Source of the DNA: Nocardia cyriacigeorgica
GTDB taxonomy: Bacteria > Actinomycetota > Actinomycetes > Mycobacteriales > Mycobacteriaceae
Assembly: GCF_010858045.1 (NCBI RefSeq)
Contig: NZ_JAAGVC010000005.1
Coordinates: forward strand, 1 to 64,000
Reading direction: 5' to 3'
DNA length: 64,000 nt
A program made the translations under genes and the position numbers. Position 1 is the stretch's first letter, and every line of letters starts with the position of its first letter. Below are positions 55,954 through 64,000 of the stretch, in pieces. The notes below the pieces were generated by a model. The model was not told the DNA's origin, did no database searches, and saw only the letters and a list, made by a program, of their open reading frames with translations.

Positions 55954-56700
55954 ATGTATCGCGTATTCGAAGCACTCGACGAGTTGGTCGCCATCGTCGA
56001 AGAGGCGCGCGGGATCCCTCCGACGCGCAATTGCATCGTGCCGCGCGGTGATGTGCTTGAGCTGCTCGACGACGTCAGAGACGCCCTGCCGGGCGAGCTC
56101 GACGACGCCCAGGACGTCCTCGACCATCGCGACAAGATCGTCACCGATGCCCGCAACGCCGCCGAAACGGCGGTGACCGGCGCCAACGAACAGGCCGCCG
56201 AAACCATCGAGAACGCCCGAGCCGAGGCCGACCGCATCCTCGCCGACGCCAAGGCGCACGCCGACCGCATGGTCGCCGAGGCCACCGCGCACGCCGACCA
56301 TCTGGTGGACACCGCCGAAGCCGAGGCCGCTCGCGTGGTCGCCGACGGCAATGCCGAATACGAGGCCCTCACCGGACGGGCGCGCGCGGAGTCCGAGCGG
56401 ATGATCGAGGCGGGCAAGGCCGCCTACGAGCGCTCGGTCGCCGACGGTCAGGCCGAGCGGGACCGGCTGGTCGCGCAGACCGAGGTGGTGCGGGCCGCGC
56501 ACGCGGAATCGGCGCGGCTCATCGACGCCGCGCAGGCCGATTCGGACCGGATGCGCGAGGAGTGCGATCACTACGTCGACTCCAAGCTCGCCGAATTCGA
56601 GGAGACGCTCAACGGCACGCTGCGCATCGTGGGCCGCGGCCGTCAGCAGCTGCGTACCGGGATGGGCATGCCCGACTACGCCTCCGACTACCGCCGCTAG
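55954..56700 (+). CDS. sepIVA: DivIVA-like septation protein SepIVA
   Basis: This 248-residue cytoplasmic coiled-coil protein begins MYRVFEALDELVAIVEEARG, followed by CIVPRGDVLELLDDVRDALP. A long Ala/Glu/Asp-rich coiled coil with heptad spacing (AEATAHADHLVDTAEAEAAR) runs to about residue 215. The sequence and its location before DUF177-rpmF-rnc match mycobacterial SepIVA (as recalled, Rv2927c), an essential septum and growth factor. ATG at 55954 is chosen; GTG at 55948 would add two residues. It is probably recruited to the septum by partners rather than by membrane binding. Confidence 0.92.
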   Translation: MYRVFEALDELVAIVEEARGIPPTRNCIVPRGDVLELLDDVRDALPGELDDAQDVLDHRDKIVTDARNAAETAVTGANEQAAETIENARAEADRILADAKAHADRMVAEATAHADHLVDTAEAEAARVVADGNAEYEALTGRARAESERMIEAGKAAYERSVADGQAERDRLVAQTEVVRAAHAESARLIDAAQADSDRMREECDHYVDSKLAEFEETLNGTLRIVGRGRQQLRTGMGMPDYASDYRR

Positions 56701-56747
56701 GGGCGGAAACCGTCGATCGGGGCGCGGGCCCGGCCGACCGGCTCGAC

Positions 56748-56777
56748 TTGGGTTCGGCGCGCGCTGTCGCGTATTGT
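56748..56777 (+). promoter_or_regulatory. promoter of the DUF177-rpmF-rnc-mutM operon
   Basis: TTGGGT (56748-56753) and TATTGT (56772-56777) with an 18-bp spacer form a good housekeeping-type promoter 45 bp before the DUF177 start. Confidence 0.6.
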
Positions 56778-56821
56778 GGAGTGGTTGCCCATTCCCCCGT
56801 GATGATGAAGGTGAGTTCGTG

Positions 56822-57505
56822 ATGCCCGCCGGTTCCGGTTCCGCCTCGCGTTCGCGTACCGGTTCGCACCCGGTGCCCGACGTGGGTTTCGTGCTGGACG
56901 TCCGCAACCTCGGCCGGGGCGCCGGGTCGATGCGTGAGCTGCATCGCACGGTCACCACCACCGATCGCCTCGGACTCGACCTGATCGCCGTCCCCGCCGG
57001 CAGCGACGTGGAGCTCGACCTGCGTTTGCAGTCGGTCTCCGAGGGTGTGCTGATCACGGGCACGGTGTCGGCGCCGCTCACCGGCGAATGCTCGCGGTGC
57101 CTCGAATCGTTCGACGACGAGATCGAGCTGTCGCTGACCGAGCTGTTCGCCTATCCCGACAGCGCCACCGAGCAGACCACCTCAGAGGACGAGGTGTACC
57201 GGATGGCCGACGATCTCATCGACCTCGAACCCGTCATCGTCGACGCCCTGGGCGTCGAGCTTCCGCTGCAACCGTTGTGCACGCCCGACTGCGCCGGACT
57301 GTGCCCGGAATGCGGCGTGCGGATGGCGATTGCGGGTTCTGATCATGGGCATGAGATACTTGACCCTCGCTGGGCCGGGCTGGCGAAGTTCGCCGCCGAT
57401 TCACCCAGCACCGGCAGCCCCGATGAGGGTGCCGCCACCCCAGACCGTTCCGCCGAACAGGCAAACACTGCCGACCGGGCAGAGACACAGACAGAGGAGA
57501 AGTAG
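56822..57505 (+). CDS. DUF177 (YceD-like) protein
   Basis: This 227-residue protein of the YceD/DUF177 family has [40 protein letters not shown] and [20 protein letters not shown], ending its conserved part in [13 protein letters not shown]. The cysteines CxxC and CxxxxCxxC look metal-binding. The C-terminal tail is acidic and disordered ([17 protein letters not shown]). The gene almost always precedes rpmF, as here (2 bp gap), and the plant/bacterial family is implicated in 23S rRNA or large-subunit assembly. ATG at 56822 is preferred over GTG at 56819. Confidence 0.92.
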   Translation: MPAGSGSASRSRTGSHPVPDVGFVLDVRNLGRGAGSMRELHRTVTTTDRLGLDLIAVPAGSDVELDLRLQSVSEGVLITGTVSAPLTGECSRCLESFDDEIELSLTELFAYPDSATEQTTSEDEVYRMADDLIDLEPVIVDALGVELPLQPLCTPDCAGLCPECGVRMAIAGSDHGHEILDPRWAGLAKFAADSPSTGSPDEGAATPDRSAEQANTADRAETQTEEK

Positions 57506-57507
57506 TC

Positions 57508-57690
57508 GTGGCCGTTCCCAAGCGCCGGATGTCCCGTTCCAACACCAGGTCGCGGCGCAGCCAGTGGAAGGCTGTCGCGCCCACCCTCGTCACCTGCCCG
57601 AACCGGGCCTGCGGTGAGAAGACCCTGCCGCACATCGCCTGCCCGTCCTGCGGCACCTACAAGGGCCGCCAGGTCACCTCTGCGGTCTGA
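57508..57690 (+). CDS. rpmF: 50S ribosomal protein L32
   Basis: This 60-residue bL32 ([20 protein letters not shown]) has a zinc ribbon of four cysteines ([10 protein letters not shown] and [14 protein letters not shown]). GTG start at 57508 follows AGAGGAGA. It sits between DUF177 (2 bp gap) and rnc (14 bp gap) in one operon. Confidence 0.98.
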   Translation: MAVPKRRMSRSNTRSRRSQWKAVAPTLVTCPNRACGEKTLPHIACPSCGTYKGRQVTSAV

Positions 57691-57704
57691 GCACCAGATC
57701 AGCC

Positions 57705-58427
57705 GTGACCGCCGGTAAGGACGAACTCGGCCCCTCCGGTGACCACGCGAGCCTGCTCGCCGCACTCGGTGTCGAGATACGGCCGGAGCTGCTGACGCTC
57801 GCGCTCACCCACCGCTCGTACGCGTACGAGAACGGTGGACTCCCGACCAACGAGCGCCTGGAATTCCTGGGTGACTCGGTGCTCGGGCTGAGCATCACCG
57901 AACGGCTCTACCACGAGCACCCGGACAAATCCGAGGGCGAGCTCGCCAAGCTGCGCGCCAGCGTGGTGAATATGCACGCGCTTGCCGAGGTCGCCCGCGG
58001 TCTCGGCGAGGGCGGGCTCGGCGCGCACCTGCTGCTCGGCAAGGGTGAGGAACTCACCGGTGGCCGGGACAAGCCGAGCATCCTCGCCGACGGCATGGAG
58101 TCGCTGCTGGGTGCCGTGCATCTCGAGCACGGCATCGAGGTCGCCCGCGGTGTGGTGCTGCGGCTGTTCGCCGATCTGCTCGAGCGTGGCCCCCGCATGG
58201 GTGCCGGACTCGACTGGAAGACCAGCCTGCAGGAGCTCACCGCCGAACGCGGACTCGGCGTGCCCAGCTACGAGATCACCTCGACCGGGCCCGACCACGA
58301 CAAGGAATTCACCGCGACCACGGTGATCGGCGGCCAGGCCTACGGTCAGGGCGTCGGCCGATCCAAGAAGGAAGCCGAGCAGAAGGCCGCGGGGGCCGCC
58401 TACCAGGCGCTCACCGCGGAATCCTGA
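57705..58427 (+). CDS. rnc: ribonuclease III
   Basis: RNase III cleaves double-stranded RNA in rRNA processing and mRNA decay. The 240-residue enzyme has the catalytic signature [20 protein letters not shown], a second acidic site around [20 protein letters not shown], and a C-terminal dsRNA-binding domain ([40 protein letters not shown]). GTG at 57705 is the family start. mutM starts 1 bp after its stop. The DUF177-rpmF-rnc-mutM arrangement is conserved in mycobacteria. Confidence 0.97.
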   Translation: MTAGKDELGPSGDHASLLAALGVEIRPELLTLALTHRSYAYENGGLPTNERLEFLGDSVLGLSITERLYHEHPDKSEGELAKLRASVVNMHALAEVARGLGEGGLGAHLLLGKGEELTGGRDKPSILADGMESLLGAVHLEHGIEVARGVVLRLFADLLERGPRMGAGLDWKTSLQELTAERGLGVPSYEITSTGPDHDKEFTATTVIGGQAYGQGVGRSKKEAEQKAAGAAYQALTAES

Positions 58428-58428
58428 C

Positions 58429-59295
58429 GTGCCCGAACTTCCCGAAGTCGAGGTCGTGCGGCGTGGGCTGGCCGGTCATGTGGTCGGCCACGTCATCGAC
58501 GCGGTGGCCGTCAGCCATCCGCGCTCGGTCCGTCGTCACCTCGAAGGCGCCGCCGATCTCGCCGCCCGGCTGTCCGGGCTGCGCGTCACCGCCGCCGAAC
58601 GCCGCGGCAAGTACCTGTGGCTCATCTTCGACGACCCCGATCTCGCCCTGGTGGTGCATCTGGGGATGAGTGGTCAGATGCTCATCCGCCCGGCCGACGC
58701 GCCAGTGGAAAAGCACGCCCATATTCGCGCCACCCTCGACAACGGCTCCGAACTGCGCTTCGTCGACCAGCGCACCTTCGGCGGCTGGGCCTTGGCCGAT
58801 CTGGTCGAGGTGGACGGCACCCGCGTCCCCGAACCAGTCGCCCATATCGCCCGTGACCCGCTGGACCCGCGATTCGACGCCGAGGCGGTGGTGTCCGCGA
58901 TCCGGACCAAGCGCACCGAGATCAAGCGGGTCCTGCTCGACCAGACAGTGATCTCCGGCGTCGGCAACATCTACGCCGACGAGGCGCTGTGGCGAGCGAA
59001 AATCCACGGTTGCCGCCTTGCCTCCGGGCTCACCAGACCGGTGCTGCGCACCCTGCTCACCGAGGCCGCGGCCGTCATGCGGGATGCTCTCGCGGCCGGC
59101 GGTACCTCGTTCGACGCGCTGTATGTCGACGTCAACGGCGATTCCGGCTATTTCGAGCGCTCCCTGGCCGTCTACGGCCGCGCCGACCTGCCGTGCCCGC
59201 GCTGCGGGGCGCCGATCGTGCGGGAGAAGTTCATGAACCGCTCCTCGTATTCGTGTCCGCGATGCCAGCGGAAGCCTCGCCCCGGCACCCGTTAG
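58429..59295 (+). CDS. mutM: formamidopyrimidine-DNA glycosylase
   Basis: Fpg/MutM excises 8-oxoguanine and formamidopyrimidines. The 288-residue protein begins [20 protein letters not shown] with the catalytic Pro2-Glu3. It has [19 protein letters not shown], the H2TH helix region [20 protein letters not shown], and a C-terminal zinc finger ([28 protein letters not shown]). GTG at 58429 overlaps no gene but is one base from the rnc stop. Together with MutT1 and Ung it gives this region an oxidative-damage repair set. Confidence 0.97.
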   Translation: MPELPEVEVVRRGLAGHVVGHVIDAVAVSHPRSVRRHLEGAADLAARLSGLRVTAAERRGKYLWLIFDDPDLALVVHLGMSGQMLIRPADAPVEKHAHIRATLDNGSELRFVDQRTFGGWALADLVEVDGTRVPEPVAHIARDPLDPRFDAEAVVSAIRTKRTEIKRVLLDQTVISGVGNIYADEALWRAKIHGCRLASGLTRPVLRTLLTEAAAVMRDALAAGGTSFDALYVDVNGDSGYFERSLAVYGRADLPCPRCGAPIVREKFMNRSSYSCPRCQRKPRPGTR

Positions 59296-59352
59296 CGAGC
59301 TACCGTTTCTGCATACGGCTCTACTGTGACACCGGCCGTGCAGGAAGGACAC

Positions 59353-59934
59353 ATGCGCAAGCTCACCTACTACGTCGCATCCACCATCGACGGGTTCATC
59401 GCCACCGAGGAAGGGTCGGTCGACTTCTTCCCGGTGGGCGGCGACCACGGCCCGGCGATCACGGCGCAGTACCCGGAAACGCTGCCGACCAAAGTGCGCG
59501 AGGCGCTCGGGATCGATAAGCGCAACGCCAACTTCGATACGGTGCTGATGGGCCGTAAGACCCACGATTTCGGGGTCCGTACCGGTACTTCCAGCCCGTA
59601 CGCGCATCTGCGTCAGTTCGTGGTCTCCACGACCATGACCGAAAGCCCTGACCCGGCGGTCGAGCTGATCTCCGCCGACCCGCTGGCCACGGTGCGCGAG
59701 CTCAAACGCGACAAGGGGCTCGGCATCTGGCTGTGCGGCGGCGGCGAACTGGCCCAGGTGCTGCTGCCGGAGATCGACCAGATCTTCCTCAAGCTGTATC
59801 CGATCGTGCTCGGCCGGGGCCGTTCGCTGTTCGGCGACGGACCCAAGCTGCCCGAGCCGACCCGGTTCCGGGTCATCACCAGCCAGGTCTTCGAGGACGG
59901 CGTGGCCTTCGTGAAATACGCCAGGATCCGATAG
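59353..59934 (+). CDS. RibD C-terminal / dihydrofolate reductase-like protein
   Basis: This 193-residue dihydrofolate reductase/RibD-C superfamily protein has RKLTYYVASTIDGFIATEEG, NFDTVLMGRKTHDFGVRTGT, GIWLCGGGELAQVLLPEID and KLYPIVLGRGRSLFGDGPKL. The reaction and substrate are unknown; NADPH binding is likely. ATG at 59353 has AGGAAGGA upstream. It is a distant paralogue of the protein at 6778-7449. The PHP-domain gene starts 6 bp after its stop, so the two are probably co-transcribed. Confidence 0.87.
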   Translation: MRKLTYYVASTIDGFIATEEGSVDFFPVGGDHGPAITAQYPETLPTKVREALGIDKRNANFDTVLMGRKTHDFGVRTGTSSPYAHLRQFVVSTTMTESPDPAVELISADPLATVRELKRDKGLGIWLCGGGELAQVLLPEIDQIFLKLYPIVLGRGRSLFGDGPKLPEPTRFRVITSQVFEDGVAFVKYARIR

Positions 59935-59940
59935 GCCGAG

Positions 59941-61002
59941 GTGGGCGGCGATCCGACCGGAACACCGGACCCGGCCGAGGTGCCGGGGCCGGTGGCCGCG
60001 TTGCGCGAGATCGGCTTCTGGCTCGAGCGCGAGCGCGCGAAAACGCATCGGGTGCAGGCCTATCGGCGGGCCGCCGATATCGTCGCCGGGCTCAGCGAGG
60101 ACGAACGTGCCGCCAGGCAGGCCGCGGGCAGCTGGCAGGAGCTGGCGGGCATCGGACCGAAGACGGCGGCCGTCATCGAGCAGGCGTACTCCGGTGTGGT
60201 GCCGCGGTACCTGACCGAGCTGCGGGCCGCCGCCGAGCCGATCGGCATCGAGGGCAGGCCGCTGCGCCGGCTGCTGCGCGGTGACCTGCACACCCACTCC
60301 GACTGGTCCGACGGCGGCAGCCCGATCGCGGAGATGATGCGCACCGCCGCCGCGCTCGGCCACGAATACTGTGCGCTGACCGATCATTCGCCGCGACTGA
60401 CCGTGGCCAACGGACTCTCGGCGCAACGACTGCGGCGTCAGCTCGACGTGATCGCCGAACTCAATGCCGAACTCGCGCCGTTTCGCATCCTCACCGGCAT
60501 CGAGGTCGACATCCTCGACGACGGCAGCCTCGATCAGGACCCCGCCCTGCTCGATGAGCTGGATATCGTTGTGGCCAGCGTGCATTCGCGGCTGCGCGAC
60601 GACCGCGAGACCATGACCAAACGCATGGTCTACGCCGTCGCCAATCCACTGGTCGATGTGCTCGGCCACTGCACCGGCCGGCTGGTGCTCGGCGGGCGCG
60701 GCACCCGGCCGGAATCGGATTTCGACGCCGAACTGGTCTTCGAGGCGTGCCGGCGCTTCGGCACCGCGGTCGAGATCAACAGCAGGCCGGAACGGCAGGA
60801 TCCGCCGAGCCGGTTGATGCGGCTCGCGGTCGAGATCGGTTGTGAATTCGCCATCGACACCGATGCGCACGCGCCCGGCCAATTGGATTGGCAAGGCTAC
60901 GGTTGTGCCCGTGCCGTCGCCAACGAGGTGCCACCCGAACGCGTCATCAATACCCGGCCGGTGGACGAATTGCTGGCCTGGACGCGGCAAACCGGGGCCT
61001 GA
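59941..61002 (+). CDS. HhH-PHP phosphoesterase
   Basis: This 353-residue protein has an N-terminal helix-hairpin-helix segment (SWQELAGIGPKTAAVIEQAY) like that of family X polymerases. A full PHP domain follows: GDLHTHSDWSDGGSPIAEMM, YCALTDHSPRLTV, TGIEVDILDDGSL, DIVVASVHSRLR, DVLGHCTGRL, AVEINSRPERQDPP and FAIDTDAHAPGQLDW. These supply the His/Asp ligands of a trinuclear metal site. There is no polymerase palm domain. It likely acts as a 3'-5' exonuclease, phosphatase or endonuclease; which one cannot be read. GTG at 59941 is the start, 6 bp behind the reductase gene. Confidence 0.86.
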   Translation: MGGDPTGTPDPAEVPGPVAALREIGFWLERERAKTHRVQAYRRAADIVAGLSEDERAARQAAGSWQELAGIGPKTAAVIEQAYSGVVPRYLTELRAAAEPIGIEGRPLRRLLRGDLHTHSDWSDGGSPIAEMMRTAAALGHEYCALTDHSPRLTVANGLSAQRLRRQLDVIAELNAELAPFRILTGIEVDILDDGSLDQDPALLDELDIVVASVHSRLRDDRETMTKRMVYAVANPLVDVLGHCTGRLVLGGRGTRPESDFDAELVFEACRRFGTAVEINSRPERQDPPSRLMRLAVEIGCEFAIDTDAHAPGQLDWQGYGCARAVANEVPPERVINTRPVDELLAWTRQTGA

Positions 61003-61115
61003 TCGCGCGCGGAGTTTGATTAACTGTTGGCGAACATTTCGGCCGACGCTGGTGAATTGCGCCGGGCGCGGCCGAAAATGATTGCCACGCATTCTCGTTG
61101 GGGAGGGACAGTTCA

Positions 61116-62636
61116 GTGGGCGGTTTTCCGCTAGAGATCGTGCTCGCGCTCATCGGTATCGCGGTGCCGGTCGGGGCCTTCCTCTGGGAGTTCGTCTTCG
61201 TCGGGCGCAAACAGCTCGGCTATCGAGTGCAGATGGATACGCCGGTCACCGGTGAGATCGAATCGGTGTTTCCCGGTGTACTGCCCCAGTTGCGCCCGCA
61301 GGCCGACGGAGCGAGTCCCGATCTGAAAGACCTGTCGGTGGTCCTGATGCGGATCGAGAACAGCGGTGCCACCTCGCTCGACAGTGCCGACTACGGCGTT
61401 CCCGACAACGGTCGCGCCGGGCTGCACCTGCGGTTCCCGCAGCGGCGGGTGATCGGTATGGCCGTCACCGAACTCAGCGATCCCGCGCTCGGCGATCTGC
61501 TCGAACCGGATTCGGGTATCGCGGTGCGGGAGACCTCCGACAATGTCGGGATCATCGACCTGCCCCGGGTGCCGCTGAACCGGGCCGATCACTACAAGAT
61601 CCTGGCCATCCTGCAGCGGTCGGCGGGCACGGGGGAGTATCCGCCGCCGCGGTTGCAGGGCATGATCAAGGGCGGCCGGGTCACCGAAACCCGCAGCCAG
61701 ACCGGCATTCCGTTGTTCATGATCGCGCTCATCGCGTTTCTGGTGGTGGTGATCGTCGCGCAATTCATCGTCGCGGCGGTCGAACGGGGGAAGGCGCCGC
61801 TCGGATGCGCCGACGGAAAGCTGACGGTGGTCGGGTCGACCGCGTTCGAACAGGTGATTCGCCAGGCGGCCGACGTCTATAAACACAGCTGCCGTGGCGC
61901 CACCTTCGAATTCGCCTTCGAGGGCAGCGAACCGGGCATGAACCGGCTGGAATCGGAGGGCAACGACAATCCGGGGCTGCTCGCGATCGCGGACGGCCCG
62001 ATGGGGCTGGATTATCCGGAGCTGGTGGAGCGGCCGCTGGCCCTCTCGCTGTTCAGCGTGATCGTGCACCCCGGAACGAAGGTCCGGCATCTGACCGTCG
62101 AGCAGATCCGCGATCTGTATGCCGGGCGGGTGCGGAACTGGAGCGAGCTGGGTGGGGCGGATCTGCCGGTGCGGCTGATCAACCGGCATCCGGGCTCGGG
62201 GACGCGGCGAACCTTCGAGACCCGGCTGCTCGACGGCGAGCAGCCGCCCGCCCGCGATGCCACCTGCCGGGAGATTCGCCGCGAGCCCGGCCCCGGCCGC
62301 TGCGATGTGGCCGTCACCAAGGACATGCTCGCCGCGGTGGCGGAGACGCCGGGCGCCGTCGGCTACGCCGAGCACGCCGACGCCGCCGAATCCACGCAGG
62401 TCGCGACGGTGACCATCAACGGCCAGCAGGCCACCCGGGAGGCGGCCGCCAACCGCGTGTACCCGTTCTGGGGCATCGAGTACGCCTACAGCTACGGCGA
62501 TTTCGCGCCCGGCTCGCTGGGTGCGAGCTTCCTGCGGTTCCTCACCGAAGCCGGCGGGGAAGACGTGATCCGGGCCGCCGGGAACATGCCGTGCCGAGAT
62601 CTGGCCTACCCGTCGATGTGCCGTCCGTTCCCGTGA
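61116..62636 (+). CDS. membrane-anchored PstS-like substrate-binding protein
   Basis: The 506-residue protein has a membrane helix at residues about 7-28 (PLEIVLALIGIAVPVGAFLW), a domain of about 165 residues of unknown fold (VVLMRIENSGATSLDSADYG), and a second helix at about 198-222 (LFMIALIAFLVVVIVAQFIV). A C-terminal periplasmic-binding-protein domain follows with KLTVVGSTAFEQVIRQAADV, GTKVRHLTVEQIRDLYAGRV and HPGSGTRRTFETRLLD, as in phosphate-binding PstS proteins. No pstCAB transporter genes are nearby. GTG at 61116 has GGGAGGG upstream. It could sense or capture an anion at the cell surface; the ligand is unknown. Confidence 0.8.
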   Translation: MGGFPLEIVLALIGIAVPVGAFLWEFVFVGRKQLGYRVQMDTPVTGEIESVFPGVLPQLRPQADGASPDLKDLSVVLMRIENSGATSLDSADYGVPDNGRAGLHLRFPQRRVIGMAVTELSDPALGDLLEPDSGIAVRETSDNVGIIDLPRVPLNRADHYKILAILQRSAGTGEYPPPRLQGMIKGGRVTETRSQTGIPLFMIALIAFLVVVIVAQFIVAAVERGKAPLGCADGKLTVVGSTAFEQVIRQAADVYKHSCRGATFEFAFEGSEPGMNRLESEGNDNPGLLAIADGPMGLDYPELVERPLALSLFSVIVHPGTKVRHLTVEQIRDLYAGRVRNWSELGGADLPVRLINRHPGSGTRRTFETRLLDGEQPPARDATCREIRREPGPGRCDVAVTKDMLAAVAETPGAVGYAEHADAAESTQVATVTINGQQATREAAANRVYPFWGIEYAYSYGDFAPGSLGASFLRFLTEAGGEDVIRAAGNMPCRDLAYPSMCRPFP

Positions 62637-62682
62637 GTTCGATGGCCGGACCTGTCGGTGGGGACGGCCATAATCGTCGATC

Positions 62683-63786
62683 ATGCGGGAGTTGTCGTTA
62701 CGTGAGTTGAACCGGACGTTGCTGGTGCGGCAGCGGCTGGCCGAACGCGTCGACGACGCGCCGCTCGAGGTGATCCGGCATCTGGTGGCGGTGCAGGGGC
62801 AGGAACCGAACTGGCCCTATGTGGGGCTGTGGGCGCGGGTCGACGGATTCCGGCACGCCGATCTCGAAGGGCTGCTGCGGGACCAGGAAGTGGTGCGTTC
62901 CACCATGATCCGGCGCACCATGCACCTGGCCACCGCCGAGGACTACCGCTGGCTGCGCCCCACGATGCAGCCGTGGGTCGAGTCGTTGCTGAAAGCGGCC
63001 TACTACCGCGACGAGATCGAAGGGATCGACCTCACCGCCCTGGCTGCGCACGGCAGACGCCTGCTCACCGGGCGCATGCTCGCGCGCGGTGAACTCGGCA
63101 CGCTGCTCGCCGAACACTTCCCCGACCGGCACACCCGCCGCCTCGCCGACACCGTCGAGGTGCTGGTTCCGCTGGCACACAGCGCGGAGACGGGGGCGTG
63201 GGGCCGCTGGCGCAATCGCTACGTCACCGTCGGTCTTGCCGACGAATGGATCGGCGCACCGCTCGCCGAGGCCGACCTCGACACCCTCGTGCTGCGCTAC
63301 CTTGCCGCCTTCGGTCCTGCGACGGTCGCCGATATCCAGGCGTGGTCCGGCACCACCCGGCTCGCCGCGGTGATCGCCCGCCTGCGTCCGCGGTTGCGGG
63401 TCTTGCGGGACGAGGAGGGCCGCGAGCTCTTCGACGTCCCGGATGCCCCCATTGCCGCCGGCGACCTCCCCGTCCCGGTCCGCTTCCTGCCCGCGTTCGA
63501 CAACGCGCTGCTCGGACACAAGGACCGGCGGCGCGTGATCGCCGAAGCGGACCGCCGCCGCACCGCCAAGGAAGCATCCGCCGGGATCCCGGCCTACCTG
63601 GTCGACGGTTTCGTGCACGGACGATGGCTGCTGGACGGTGCCACGATCCGGATCGTGCCGTGGCATCCGTTCACCGCCGCCACCGAGCAGTCAGTGCTCG
63701 ATGAAGCCGCCGCGCTGATCGCGTTCATCCTGCCGGGAGGAACCGGCGAGATCGTCATCGACCGGTCGGAGCTGAACGGCTCGTGA
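62683..63786 (+). CDS. winged-helix DNA-binding / AlkZ-like DNA glycosylase family protein
   Basis: This 367-residue protein of the HTH_42 family comprises tandem winged helices. It has RTLLVRQRLAERVDDAPLEV, VRSTMIRRTMHLATAEDYRW, FGPATVADIQAWSGTTRLAA and FLPAFDNALLGHKDRRRVIA. The catalytic motif of AlkZ glycosylases, Gln-x-Gln, is present as AVQGQEP (Gln38 and Gln40). AlkZ itself unhooks interstrand crosslinks from azinomycin, while AlkZ-like proteins of this class handle alkylated bases. A CATAAT -10 (62669-62674) lies 8 bp before the ATG. The gene is monocistronic. Confidence 0.82.
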   Translation: MRELSLRELNRTLLVRQRLAERVDDAPLEVIRHLVAVQGQEPNWPYVGLWARVDGFRHADLEGLLRDQEVVRSTMIRRTMHLATAEDYRWLRPTMQPWVESLLKAAYYRDEIEGIDLTALAAHGRRLLTGRMLARGELGTLLAEHFPDRHTRRLADTVEVLVPLAHSAETGAWGRWRNRYVTVGLADEWIGAPLAEADLDTLVLRYLAAFGPATVADIQAWSGTTRLAAVIARLRPRLRVLRDEEGRELFDVPDAPIAAGDLPVPVRFLPAFDNALLGHKDRRRVIAEADRRRTAKEASAGIPAYLVDGFVHGRWLLDGATIRIVPWHPFTAATEQSVLDEAAALIAFILPGGTGEIVIDRSELNGS

Positions 63787-63802
63787 GTGCGGCGAGCGAG
63801 CA

Positions 63803-63835
63803 CCGCCCGCCCGGACGACCCGGACGGGCGGGCGG
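63803..63835. terminator. terminator hairpin between the AlkZ-like gene and kdpC (proximal)
   Basis: CCGCCCGCCCG (63803-63813) pairs with CGGGCGGGCGG (63825-63835), 17 bp after the AlkZ-like stop. It is followed by a second hairpin. Confidence 0.78.
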
Positions 63836-63841
63836 CGGAAC

Positions 63842-63868
63842 CGCTCGGGGGTGGACGGCCCCCGAGCG
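63842..63868. terminator. second terminator hairpin between the AlkZ-like gene and kdpC
   Basis: CGCTCGGGGG (63842-63851) pairs perfectly with CCCCCGAGCG (63859-63868), 9 bp beyond the kdpC stop. It may terminate the leftward kdp transcript. Confidence 0.8.
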
Positions 63869-63876
63869 TCTGCCGG

Positions 63877-64000
63877 TCAGCTCGGGAACGGGTAGGTGCG
63901 GTCCAGGTCGAGATTGAGTTCCACGACGTCGACCCGTGGTTCGCCGAGGAAGCCGAGTGTTCGGCCGTCGGTGTTGGCGTCGACCAGGGCGCGTACCTGG
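63877..64000 (-). CDS. kdpC: potassium-transporting ATPase KdpC subunit, C-terminal end
   Basis: The complement of 63879 to 64000 encodes [20 protein letters not shown] then [19 protein letters not shown] and a stop. This is the strongly conserved C-terminus of KdpC, the small subunit that stabilises the KdpFABC high-affinity K+ pump. Only about 40 residues are inside the window; the rest of the gene and the expected kdpB/kdpA lie to the right. The tail beyond LNLDLD is a few residues longer than in typical KdpC. Confidence 0.88.
   Translation of the reverse strand, partial: QVRALVDANTDGRTLGFLGEPRVDVVELNLDLDRTYPFPS

Noticed and set aside
58411..61092. 893-codon minus-strand open frame across mutM and the PHP gene
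   Set aside because: Spans several clear plus-strand genes and has no domain features; an artefact of GC-rich third positions.

Overview
This window is a stretch of very GC-rich actinobacterial chromosome. The best fit is Nocardia or a close mycolic-acid relative such as Rhodococcus. The evidence is the gene order serA-leuB-FAH-gltX / tRNA-Gln-tRNA-Glu / ltbR-leuC-leuD-hupB / mutT1-ppk-cofC / gpsA-ddl-DUF3515-thiL-ung / rpmB-DAK2-recG / pyc-rsmD-coaD / sepIVA-DUF177-rpmF-rnc-mutM. As recalled, this order is shared with the Mycobacterium tuberculosis block around Rv2996c to Rv2924c. A Lys/Ala/Pro-tailed HU, SepIVA, CofC and many leaderless-type promoters also fit. I see no phage, insertion sequence, integrase or CRISPR array.

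Layout. 1-9.5 kb is accessory: a divergent SDR/TetR pair with a frameshifted TetR gene, a cold-shock gene, a four-gene catabolic-looking operon (flavin monooxygenase, alcohol dehydrogenase, NTF2-fold protein, FadD17-like acyl-CoA synthetase) with a TetR gene upstream, an HxlR/reductase divergon and an amino-acid permease. 10-17.3 kb holds a 38-codon peptide gene, serA, leuB, an MFS exporter, an FAH-family hydrolase and gltX. 17.4-18.6 kb holds two tRNA genes, a strong terminator and a cluster of GC-rich repeats. 18.6-33 kb is mostly conserved core: leucine biosynthesis (LeuC/LeuD with LtbR), HU, MutT1/PPK1, CofC (coenzyme F420), GpsA, Ddl, ThiL and Ung. 33-36.5 kb is a small accessory group (hydrolase, MarR divergon, enoyl-CoA hydratase, GNAT) followed by rpmB.

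36.7-49.4 kb contains the FakA-like DAK2 protein and RecG, then a complete methylcitrate-cycle locus (divergent prpR and prpDBC), a small CxxC protein gene, and metE behind a cobalamin riboswitch. 49.4-59.3 kb holds a glycosyltransferase, pyruvate carboxylase, rsmD, coaD, a GtrA-family protein, sepIVA and the DUF177-rpmF-rnc-mutM operon. 59.3-64 kb holds a RibD-C reductase, an HhH-PHP phosphoesterase, a membrane-anchored PstS-like protein, an AlkZ-like winged-helix protein and the 3' end of kdpC.

The genes connect in a few ways. Propionyl-CoA from odd-chain fatty acids or sterol side chains (FadD17-like operon, enoyl-CoA hydratase) would feed PrpD/PrpB/PrpC, giving succinate and pyruvate. Pyruvate carboxylase replenishes oxaloacetate. 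MutM, Ung, MutT1, RecG and the AlkZ-like protein make up a DNA-repair set. No obviously novel multi-gene defence or biosynthetic system is visible. The best candidates for undescribed biology are three small proteins (10028-10144, 32665-32904, 46449-46607), several unassigned operator palindromes and the uncharacterised FadD17-type operon.
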